From an uncultured Lachnospiraceae bacterium (GTDB lineage Bacteria; Bacillota; Clostridia; Lachnospirales; Lachnospiraceae), in NCBI GenBank assembly GCA_910588825.1, contig CAJURF010000089.1, forward strand, positions 1 to 13,785: a DNA stretch of 13,785 nucleotides. Reading direction: 5' to 3'. Of the stretch, positions 1 through 5,525 are shown piece after piece. Below the pieces are notes generated by a model. It was not told the DNA's origin. It ran no database searches and saw only the letters and a list, made by a program, of their open reading frames with translations. Positions within the stretch are counted from its first letter, which is position 1. Every line of letters begins with the position of its first letter. A program made the position numbers and the translations under genes.

Positions 1-81
1 TGAAGAAAAAATCCCTATTTTATGCAGGGTTTAGAGTTTCGCAATCGCCTAATTCATTCAAATAAAATGGGAGGTATTACA

Positions 82-262
82 ATGAAAAAGAAAATGACTG
101 TGCTTATGCTCACATGTGCGATGACGATAGTTTCACTGACAGGGTGTGGAAACTGCCCTGCAGTTAATCAGCGGTGAGACAGTAGAAGAATTTGTTGATG
201 TACCGTATGAGCCGGTGCTTCCAAATCAGGCTGACGAATATCTGGAAAAAATCGGAAAATAG
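82..262 (+). pseudogene. Remnant of a sugar ABC transporter substrate-binding lipoprotein gene
   Basis: An ATG at 82 with a good ribosome binding site (GGGAGG, 69-74) opens a lipoprotein signal peptide: basic start MKKK, hydrophobic core, lipobox LTGC with the lipidated Cys at residue 22. The frame ends at the TGA at 175-177 after only 31 residues. From about 150 another frame carries the C-terminal tail of a periplasmic-binding-protein family 1/4 protein (segments such as LISGETVEEFVDVPY and ADEYLEKIGK) to the TAG at 260-262. The two ends of one gene are thus present while roughly 270-300 codons of the middle are missing, and the joint shifts frame. The next gene encodes a RbsA/MglA-like ATPase, so the order is that of a ribose/galactose importer operon. 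The short N-terminal peptide may still be translated but cannot bind sugar. Family assignment rests on the tail and the context. Confidence 0.8.
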
Positions 263-274
263 GGAGGCGGGCAT

Positions 275-1537
275 ATGAGTAATGTACCATTGCTGCAGAT
301 GGAGCACATCAGGAAAGTTTTCCCGGGAGTGGTGGCCCTGGATGATGTATCCCTGACCATTAAAGAGGGAACCGTGCATGCCCTGATGGGTGAAAACGGC
401 GCGGGAAAATCTACGCTGATGAAAATATTAACAGGGGTATATGCAAAGACAGAGGGCACCATCAAATGGCAGGGGCAGGATCTGGATACCAGTTCCATCA
501 CCCATGTACTGCACAGTGGAATTACTATGATTTTTCAGGAGCTGAATCCCATTAAGACCATGAAGGTGTGTGAAAACATTTACGTGGGGCGGGAGCCTTA
601 TAAAATTAAGGGGCTCCTGCTGGACCGCCGGAAAATTGTGGAGGATACCAGGGCCTTATTTGCCGATTTGGATATCACAGATATTGACCCCAGCGGGGAA
701 GTGGGGAATCTGACAGTCGCCAAGATGCAGATGATAGAAATTGCCAAGGCTATTTCCTATGACGCGAAACTGATTATTATGGATGAGCCTACCTCGGCCA
801 TCAGTGAAAAGGAATGCCAGCATTTATTCCGGATGGTCAATAATCTGAAAAAAAGAGGGATTGCTTTCATATTTATCACCCATAAAATGGATGAAGTGTT
901 CCAGATTTCGGATGAGATTACCATCATGCGGGACGGAACCTATGTGGGAACTTACGACGCAGAGAAGATCACCCATGATGAGCTGGTAAAGCTGATGGTG
1001 GGACGGGAAATTACAGAGATGTTTCCCAAAGAAGAAGCAGAGATTACAGATGTGAAGCTGGAGGTCTTCGGGCTGAATGTGGACGGGGTTTTAAAGGACA
1101 TCCATTTCAAAGTACATAAAGGAGAGATACTGGGATTTGCCGGGCTGATGGGAGCAGGACGCACAGAGGTGATGGAAACCTTATTCGGCATCCGCAGAGC
1201 CAGCTCCGGCACGGTGAAAATTTTTACTTATGTATATGCCGGAATTATGGCGGCTGTTGCAGGTATGCTTTTGACAGCACGTGTAGCTTCCGGACAGCCC
1301 GGCCTGGGGGAATCCTTTGAGATGAAAGCAATTTCCGGGTGTGTAATCGGAGGGGTCAGCCTAAGCGGCGGTATTGGTTCGGTATACAGTTTAATCTGCG
1401 GAATTTTGATTATCGGAGTTCTGAATAATGGCATGGACCTGATGAATATCAACGGTTATATGCAGCAAATCGCAGAAGGGCTGATTCTTATTCTGGCAGT
1501 ATTACTTGACGTGTTCCGCTCAAAAGCATCCAAATAA
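275..1537 (+). CDS. Chimeric sugar ABC transporter protein: RbsA/MglA-like ATPase fused in frame to the C-terminal part of a RbsC/MglC-like permease
   Basis: The ORF starts 12 nt after the binding-protein remnant, with AGGGAGG at 261-267. Residues 1-250 are a complete first nucleotide-binding domain of the double-ATPase sugar importer family: Walker A GENGAGKST at 39-47, a degenerate signature LTVAKMQM near 146-153, Walker B LIIMDEPTS at 166-174, and the switch His at 203. Residues 260-313 begin the second ATPase domain with its usual degenerate Walker A (GLMGAGRTE, 290-298). At about residue 314-316 (VKI, near nt 1214-1225) the sequence changes to the last transmembrane helices of a RbsC-type permease, including GGVSLSGGIGSV and ILAVLLD near the end. 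A normal RbsA is about 500 residues and RbsC about 320, so about half of each is missing. The joint is in frame and no stop interrupts the 420 codons. Such a protein lacks most of the second ATPase domain and the membrane core and is unlikely to transport. An assembly error is the main alternative to a real deletion. Confidence 0.85.
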   Translation: MSNVPLLQMEHIRKVFPGVVALDDVSLTIKEGTVHALMGENGAGKSTLMKILTGVYAKTEGTIKWQGQDLDTSSITHVLHSGITMIFQELNPIKTMKVCENIYVGREPYKIKGLLLDRRKIVEDTRALFADLDITDIDPSGEVGNLTVAKMQMIEIAKAISYDAKLIIMDEPTSAISEKECQHLFRMVNNLKKRGIAFIFITHKMDEVFQISDEITIMRDGTYVGTYDAEKITHDELVKLMVGREITEMFPKEEAEITDVKLEVFGLNVDGVLKDIHFKVHKGEILGFAGLMGAGRTEVMETLFGIRRASSGTVKIFTYVYAGIMAAVAGMLLTARVASGQPGLGESFEMKAISGCVIGGVSLSGGIGSVYSLICGILIIGVLNNGMDLMNINGYMQQIAEGLILILAVLLDVFRSKASK

Positions 1538-1546
1538 AAATTTCTG

Positions 1547-1631
1547 GATATGATTTGATTACCCTTCGATATTCGTGCCAGCTGCGTGTCCACTAAATCT
1601 GTACGCTCAGCTGGCATGAATCTCCCATATC
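1547..1631. repeat. Long imperfect inverted repeat (hairpin) without a U-tract
   Basis: ATTCGTGCCAGCTG (1571-1584) pairs with CAGCTGGCATGAAT (1608-1621) over 14 positions with a single G-T wobble. Inside, GCGT and ACGC can extend the stem across a two-base bulge. Outside, GATATG (1547-1552) pairs with CATATC (1626-1631), separated from the main stem by unequal internal loops. No run of T follows on the plus strand, so it does not look like an ordinary intrinsic terminator, although it lies just after the truncated sugar operon. It could be a REP-like or small transposable palindromic element, the hairpin end of an IS200/IS605-type element, or a processing stem. Only the pairing is seen directly. 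Confidence 0.6.
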
Positions 1632-1756
1632 ATACCCTTGGGTACAAACTTTGATACACGGTTGACATAAAATGTTTTGCAAATACACTTTAAAAATTTA
1701 TAGAATCGTGTACTTGAAAAAAATGATAAAAATTTTTCCGGATCACAAAAAAACAC

Positions 1757-1785
1757 TTGCACATCCAAAAAAGTTGTGATAGAAT
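1757..1785 (+). promoter_or_regulatory. Sigma-A promoter of tRNA-Leu
   Basis: TTGCAC (-35, 1757-1762), a 17-nt spacer and TAGAAT (-10, 1780-1785) lie 53 nt before the tRNA 5' end. A perfect 7-bp inverted repeat, ATCACAA (1742-1748) and TTGTGAT (1774-1780), brackets the -35 box and touches the -10 box. Confidence 0.75.
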
Positions 1786-1838
1786 AAATACCAGTTCGCA
1801 GGGAAATAGAGCTGTGAACCCAATTATATTCATAATCA

Positions 1839-1918
1839 GCCGCTGTGGCGGAATTGGCAGACGCACACGACTCAAAATCGTGCGGGAAACCATATGGGTT
1901 CGACTCCCATCAGCGGCA
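1839..1918 (+). tRNA. tRNA-Leu (anticodon CAA)
   Basis: The acceptor stem GCCGCTG (1839-1845) pairs with CAGCGGC (1911-1917), followed by discriminator A at 1918. The D-arm region GCGGAATTGGCAGACGC is typical of tRNA-Leu. The anticodon stem CACGA/TCGTG encloses the loop CTCAAAA, giving anticodon CAA, which reads UUG. The T arm is ATGGG-TTCGACT-CCCAT. The variable arm (CGGGAAACCAT) is about 11 nt, short for a class II tRNA. The 3' CCA is not encoded (ATA follows the acceptor stem), so a CCA-adding enzyme is required. It is a single tRNA gene with its own promoter and terminator. Confidence 0.93.
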
Positions 1919-1923
1919 TATTG

Positions 1924-1953
1924 AGTGGTATCCATAAAGGGTATCACTTTTTT
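1924..1953 (+). terminator. Intrinsic terminator of tRNA-Leu
   Basis: GTGGTATCC (1925-1933) pairs with GGGTATCAC (1939-1947) with two G-T wobbles and a 5-nt loop. An A-T pair closes the base (1924/1948) and six T residues follow (1948-1953). A second weak stem, ATAGGA (1959-1964) with TCCTAT (1975-1980) followed by a T-rich stretch, may act as a backup. Confidence 0.75.
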
Positions 1954-2023
1954 ATCGTATAGGAAAACTTCGTCTCCTATTTTCTGATTTTTCATGGCAG
2001 CCATATCCGGAAAAGAACAACTC

Positions 2024-2052
2024 TTGACAAAAAAGCGGTATTTCAATATAAT
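2024..2052 (+). promoter_or_regulatory. Consensus sigma-A promoter of the amino-acid-binding lipoprotein gene
   Basis: TTGACA (2024-2029), exactly 17 nt, then TATAAT (2047-2052): both hexamers match the sigma-A consensus perfectly. The start codon is at 2097 with GGAGGAGG at 2081-2088, so the leader is short (about 38 nt) and leaves no room for a riboswitch. High constitutive expression is expected unless a repressor acts. Confidence 0.88.
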
Positions 2053-2096
2053 TATAAGCCATAGAGTATTGTATAAAAAAGGAGGAGGACATCTCT

Positions 2097-2957
2097 ATGA
2101 AAAAGAAAATTGCTTTATTATTATGTGCAGCTATGACAGCAGCAATGCTTGCAGGCTGCGGCTCAGGTTCATCTGATTCCAAGGAAGCGCCCACGACAGA
2201 GGAAACTACTGCTCCCGAGGACACAGCAGAAGATGAAGAGGATGCAGACACAGAGGATGACACAGCCAAATCAGATTCTGACAAAGTCTGGGTTGTGGCA
2301 ACTGACACTGTATTCAAACCTTTTGAATACACAAACGAAGACAATGAGTTTGTAGGAATCGACGTAGATATTCTTGCGGCGATTGCAGAGGATCAGGGCT
2401 TCAAGTACGATCTTCAGAGCCTGGGATGGGATTCCGGTGTGGCAGCAGTTCAGGCAGGACAGGCTGACGCCTTGATTGCAGGAGCCACCATCAAGCAGGA
2501 ACGTATTGATTCCGGCTGGATTTTCTCTGACGGATACTATGATGCCACACAGACATTTGTACTGCCGGAAGGCAGCGACATTAAAAGTTTTGAAGATTTA
2601 GAAGGCAAGAGTGTAGCTGTTAAGAATGCCACAGCAGGCGCTGACTTTGCTGAGAGCATCAAGGATGAATACGGATTTACCGTCACCGTATTTGAAGATT
2701 CACCCACCATGTATCAGGATGTACTTCTTGGCAACAGTGCAGCCTGCGTGGAAGACACACCGATTATGGCATCTTCCATTAAAGAGGGCGGTCTTGCCCT
2801 TCAGATTCCGGAAGGAATGGAGAGCGAAGGCGCTCCTTATGGATTTGCAATTATGGATGAGAAGAATCAGGAATTGCTGGATATGTTTAACGCAGGACTG
2901 AAAAACATCAAGGATAACGGAAAATACGACGAGATCATTGATAAATACCTGAAATAG
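2097..2957 (+). CDS. Polar amino acid ABC transporter substrate-binding lipoprotein (GlnH-like, SBP family 3)
   Basis: This is the extracellular, lipid-anchored receptor that captures a polar amino acid and delivers it to the permease/ATPase pair encoded just downstream. The 286-residue product starts with a lipoprotein signal peptide (MKKK, hydrophobic core, lipobox LAGC with Cys21). A flexible, strongly acidic linker rich in Glu, Asp and Thr (about residues 22-62) leads to one family 3 solute-binding domain (about 63-286). Typical family features are the FKPFEY motif near the start of the domain, FVGIDVDI, and GQADALIAG. The substrate cannot be fixed from sequence; glutamine, cystine and other polar or charged amino acids are all used by this family. 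The start is fixed by GGAGGAGG 8 nt upstream and by the signal peptide. A strong terminator follows, so this gene can be expressed at higher level than its partners, as is usual for binding proteins. Confidence 0.93.
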   Translation: MKKKIALLLCAAMTAAMLAGCGSGSSDSKEAPTTEETTAPEDTAEDEEDADTEDDTAKSDSDKVWVVATDTVFKPFEYTNEDNEFVGIDVDILAAIAEDQGFKYDLQSLGWDSGVAAVQAGQADALIAGATIKQERIDSGWIFSDGYYDATQTFVLPEGSDIKSFEDLEGKSVAVKNATAGADFAESIKDEYGFTVTVFEDSPTMYQDVLLGNSAACVEDTPIMASSIKEGGLALQIPEGMESEGAPYGFAIMDEKNQELLDMFNAGLKNIKDNGKYDEIIDKYLK

Positions 2958-2976
2958 CATAGTGGATTCCATGAAG

Positions 2977-3016
2977 GACGCGGAAAATCATTTGTGGTTT
3001 TCCGCGTCTGTTTTTG
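2977..3016 (+). terminator. Strong intrinsic terminator after the binding-protein gene
   Basis: GACGCGGAAAA (2977-2987) pairs perfectly with TTTTCCGCGTC (2998-3008). Three further inner pairs (one of them a wobble) close on a TTTG loop. TGTTTTTG follows. It lies inside the transporter cluster, between the receptor gene and the permease gene. Confidence 0.9.
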
Positions 3017-3050
3017 TCCCATAGCAAACATTCTTTTTAATTAGGATATT

Positions 3051-3079
3051 TTGACGTCCCGGCCATTTTATGGTAGAAT
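3051..3079 (+). promoter_or_regulatory. Sigma-A promoter of the permease/ATPase operon
   Basis: TTGACG (3051-3056), a 17-nt spacer and TAGAAT (3074-3079) stand 39 nt before the permease start codon. The promoter allows the permease, ATPase and possibly the downstream genes to be transcribed independently of the receptor gene. Confidence 0.8.
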
Positions 3080-3118
3080 AACCAGAGGGTCAGATAAAAG
3101 AACAAAAGGAGAAAGAGC

Positions 3119-3787
3119 ATGATTTTGATAATAGAAAAATATTCTTCCATGCTTTTGGGGGCATTGGGGAAAACAGTGCTGCTGACGCTGTTATCACTTA
3201 TTTTCGCCATGGTTGTCGGCATGATATTTGCTTTGATGAATGTGGGGAAAAACCGTATTTTAAACTGCATCGGAACCATCTATGTGGATGCAGTGAGGGG
3301 CGTGCCCTTGATCGTGCTGGCATACTTCATATTTTTTGGTGTGCCCCAGGGAATCAAATCTTTGGGATTCCAGGATTTTCGTCTGACGGCCCTGCAGGCA
3401 GGTACCATTGCCCTTGCCATGAACTGCGGAGCTTATATGGCGGAGATTATCCGGGCAGGTATCGAGAGTGTGGACAAGGGCCAGATGGAGGCCAGCAGAA
3501 GTCTGGGCCTTTCTTACGGAAAGAGTATGCGCAAGGTGGTGCTGCCCCAGGCAATCCGCACCATGATTCCGTCCATCATTAACCAGTTTATCATCACTTT
3601 GAAAGATACCTCCATTCTCTCTGTTATCGGTTTCCCCGAATTAACCAATATAGGTAAGACCATTTCGGGAAATACATTTAAGAGTCTTCAGACATGGGCA
3701 ATTGTGGGTGTCATGTATATGGTTGTCATTATCACCCTGAGCAGAATCGCCAAGAGAATCGAGAGGAGGATGAACCGTGGAAGATAA
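3119..3787 (+). CDS. Amino acid ABC transporter permease (HisM/GlnP family)
   Basis: This is the membrane channel subunit of a polar amino-acid importer, 222 residues, the usual length for the family. Hydrophobic segments lie at roughly residues 11-40, 51-76, 90-112, 150-172 and 190-208, giving about five membrane helices. The cytoplasmic coupling helix that docks with the ATPase is the EAA-type motif around residues 124-143 (EASRSLGLSYGKS, then VVLPQA). The start ATG has AAAGGAGA at 3105-3112. The gene ends inside the ATPase gene: its stop TAA (3785-3787) overlaps the next start by 11 nt, which indicates translational coupling. The only permease gene in the cluster, so the channel is probably a homodimer. 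Confidence 0.93.
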   Translation: MILIIEKYSSMLLGALGKTVLLTLLSLIFAMVVGMIFALMNVGKNRILNCIGTIYVDAVRGVPLIVLAYFIFFGVPQGIKSLGFQDFRLTALQAGTIALAMNCGAYMAEIIRAGIESVDKGQMEASRSLGLSYGKSMRKVVLPQAIRTMIPSIINQFIITLKDTSILSVIGFPELTNIGKTISGNTFKSLQTWAIVGVMYMVVIITLSRIAKRIERRMNRGR

Positions 3788-4517
3788 GAAGGCAAAAGTA
3801 CATGTGAAAAACTTAAAGAAAAGCTTCGGGAAGCTGGAAGTGCTGAAAGATATCAGCATTGATATCGAAGAAGGGGAGGTTGTGGTGCTTCTGGGGCCTT
3901 CGGGCAGCGGCAAATCCACGTTTCTGCGGTGTCTGAACCAGCTGGAGACTGCCACAGAAGGGACGATTATCGTAGACGGGGAGGATGTGACAGATAAGCA
4001 TACAGACATTAACAAACTCCGTGAAAATATCGGCATGGTGTTCCAGCATTTTAATCTTTTTCCCCACAAAACGGTTCTGGGAAACATTATGTTAGCGCCC
4101 GTGGAGTTGAAGAAAATGACAAAGGAACAGGCAGAAGAAACGGGCATGAAGCTGTTGAAACGTGTGGGAATGGATACCAAGGCAGATGCATACCCCAGCC
4201 AGATTTCCGGAGGGCAGAAACAGCGTGTGGCCATCGCACGGGCCCTTGCCATGAACCCGGATATTATGCTTTTTGACGAGCCAACCTCCGCCCTTGACCC
4301 TGAGATGGTGGGAGAGGTTCTCGCTGTTATGAAGAAACTTGCCTCTGAAGGTATGACCATGGTTGTGGTGACTCATGAGATTGGATTTGCAAGGGAAGTG
4401 GCCGACCGGATTGTGTTTATGGACGGCGGCTATATTGTAGAGCAGGGAAAGCCTGAAGAAATCATTAATAACCCGAAAGAGGAGAGAACCATTGATTTCC
4501 TGAATAAAGTTTTGTAA
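3777..4517 (+). CDS. Amino acid ABC transporter ATP-binding protein (GlnQ-like)
   Basis: This cytoplasmic ATPase drives the polar amino-acid importer. Its 246 residues carry all motifs: Walker A GPSGSGKST (40-48), Q-loop Q90, signature ISGGQKQR (143-150, the first residue Ile instead of Leu), Walker B IMLFDEP (163-169), D-loop SALD (171-174) and switch His200. ENIGMVFQHFNLFPH is characteristic of the polar amino-acid subfamily. Translation begins at a GTG (3777) inside the end of the permease gene, with GAGAGGAGG at 3761-3769 as ribosome binding site. The cytidylate-kinase-like gene starts 17 nt after the stop. Confidence 0.95.
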   Translation: MEDKKAKVHVKNLKKSFGKLEVLKDISIDIEEGEVVVLLGPSGSGKSTFLRCLNQLETATEGTIIVDGEDVTDKHTDINKLRENIGMVFQHFNLFPHKTVLGNIMLAPVELKKMTKEQAEETGMKLLKRVGMDTKADAYPSQISGGQKQRVAIARALAMNPDIMLFDEPTSALDPEMVGEVLAVMKKLASEGMTMVVVTHEIGFAREVADRIVFMDGGYIVEQGKPEEIINNPKEERTIDFLNKVL

Positions 4518-4534
4518 AGGAAAGGCTTAGGATT

Positions 4535-5125
4535 ATGAAGAAAATTATTACAATCAGCCGTGAATTTGGTGCCGCCGGAGGCGAGATAGGAAGAGCCATT
4601 GCGAAAGAGCTGAATTACGAATATTACGACAAAGAAATCATTCTGCAGGCTGCCCGTTCCTCCAATATTGATATGGAGAGCATTATCAGATGGGACGAGA
4701 AAGTTCCCATTAATTTCGGGTTTGCCCAGAGTCTGTTTGATTTCTATAATAAGCCCCTGAATGAGAAACTGTTTGAAATCCAGAGAAATATCATCCGGGA
4801 AATTGGGGAAAAGGGAAAATGCGTCATTGTGGGCAGAAATGCCAATACTGTCCTGAAAGAATTCGACAATGGGCTTCATGTATTTCTCCACGCAGATTTC
4901 CACTGGCGTCTGCAGCGCATGAGGGGGAAAATGACTGACACGCCGGAATCAAAAGTGGGCGATAAGATCAGGCTCATTGATAAGGCCAGGAAAAAATACT
5001 GCTTTTATTATACGAATACGGAGTTCGGCTTTGCCGATTATTATGATGTCTGTCTGAGCACCTCATCCCTTGGGGTTGAAACCTGTGAAGATATTATCCT
5101 GAGACTGGCCAGGGATGGGGAATAA
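4535..5125 (+). CDS. Cytidylate kinase-like family protein
   Basis: The 196-residue protein belongs to the cytidylate-kinase-like family common in Clostridia, whose members are distinct from the essential Cmk. It opens with the family motif ITISREFGAAGGEIGRAIA (about 5-23), which replaces a classical P-loop: there is no GKS/GKT lysine here. A segment CVIVGRNAN (about 96-104), typical of the family, follows, then an Arg-rich lid-like region (WRLQRMRGKM) and a KARKKYCFYYT segment. Phosphotransfer to a nucleotide is predicted by family name only; the true substrate of this group is not known to me. It is 17 nt after the transporter ATPase and probably co-transcribed, but no functional link is evident. 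Confidence 0.85.
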   Translation: MKKIITISREFGAAGGEIGRAIAKELNYEYYDKEIILQAARSSNIDMESIIRWDEKVPINFGFAQSLFDFYNKPLNEKLFEIQRNIIREIGEKGKCVIVGRNANTVLKEFDNGLHVFLHADFHWRLQRMRGKMTDTPESKVGDKIRLIDKARKKYCFYYTNTEFGFADYYDVCLSTSSLGVETCEDIILRLARDGE

Positions 5126-5179
5126 GACACACTCTGGAAAGAGAAAATCTACGATAAAGCAGGAGGGCAAAAAGTCCTT

Positions 5180-5500
5180 ATGGATTGCAAAAAAGCGGAA
5201 AGTCTGGTAACAGACTATATAAACGGTAAGATGGAGGTAAAAGAACTGGAAGATTTTATTGCCCATGTGAAAGTCTGTTCCTCCTGCTATGATGAACTGC
5301 AGACCTATTATACGGTATATTTTGCCATGGAACATTTGGAAAATGGGGAGAATCCTCCTTCTTTTAATATGAATCATGTGCTGGTGGAAGATTTAAAACA
5401 GCAGGAGCGTTTTATCAAATATGAAAAACTCAAGCGTTTTATCCTCCTGGCCACATGTATTCTGCTGTTTCTGGTTATCCTGTTTCTATTAATTAACTAA
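5180..5500 (+). CDS. Small zinc-finger (anti-sigma-like) single-pass membrane protein
   Basis: The 106-residue product has an N-terminal zf-HC2/ZAS-like pattern, Cys3 and then His29-x3-Cys33-x2-Cys36 (AHVKVCSSCYDE), which in anti-sigma factors binds zinc. A linker follows, and one C-terminal membrane helix at about residues 87-105 ends almost at the last residue (ILLFLVILFLLIN). The N-terminus should be cytoplasmic. No sigma-factor gene is adjacent, so an anti-sigma role is only a possibility. It is preceded by AGGAGGG (5161-5167), 12 nt before the ATG, a somewhat long spacing. It lies 25 nt upstream of polA and probably shares its transcript. Confidence 0.75.
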   Translation: MDCKKAESLVTDYINGKMEVKELEDFIAHVKVCSSCYDELQTYYTVYFAMEHLENGENPPSFNMNHVLVEDLKQQERFIKYEKLKRFILLATCILLFLVILFLLIN

Positions 5501-5505
5501 TTAAT
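5488..5505. repeat. 18-nt AT-only palindrome across the zinc-finger gene's stop codon
   Basis: ATTAATTA (5488-5495) and TAATTAAT (5498-5505) are perfect inverted copies around AC. It overlaps the stop codon at 5498-5500 and stands about 20 nt before polA. No GC content and no loop to speak of, so it is a poor RNA hairpin; it could be a protein-binding site or chance. Confidence 0.45.
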
Positions 5506-5525
5506 CAACTGATTATGAGGAGATT

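Larger units (their letters stand above)
1538..1838. other. Gene-free spacer between the sugar operon remnant and tRNA-Leu
   Basis: No credible coding region is seen on either strand. It holds a long imperfect hairpin (1547-1631), a 12-nt palindrome (TACCCTTGGGTA, 1633-1644), a very AT-rich stretch from about 1660 to 1740, and the tRNA promoter (1757-1785). A TTGACA at 1662-1667 has no good -10 at the right distance. Confidence 0.6.

Noticed and set aside
10..40. Hairpin ATCCCT...AGGGTTT at the start of the window as an upstream terminator
   Set aside because: Short stem with a mismatch and a 9-nt loop, and no continuous T-run; the upstream gene is outside the window.
3641..4360. Long minus-strand open frame (239 codons) opposite the permease/ATPase genes
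   Set aside because: It is the antisense shadow of glnQ-like coding sequence, has low-complexity Ser/Phe-rich composition and no family resemblance or ribosome binding site.
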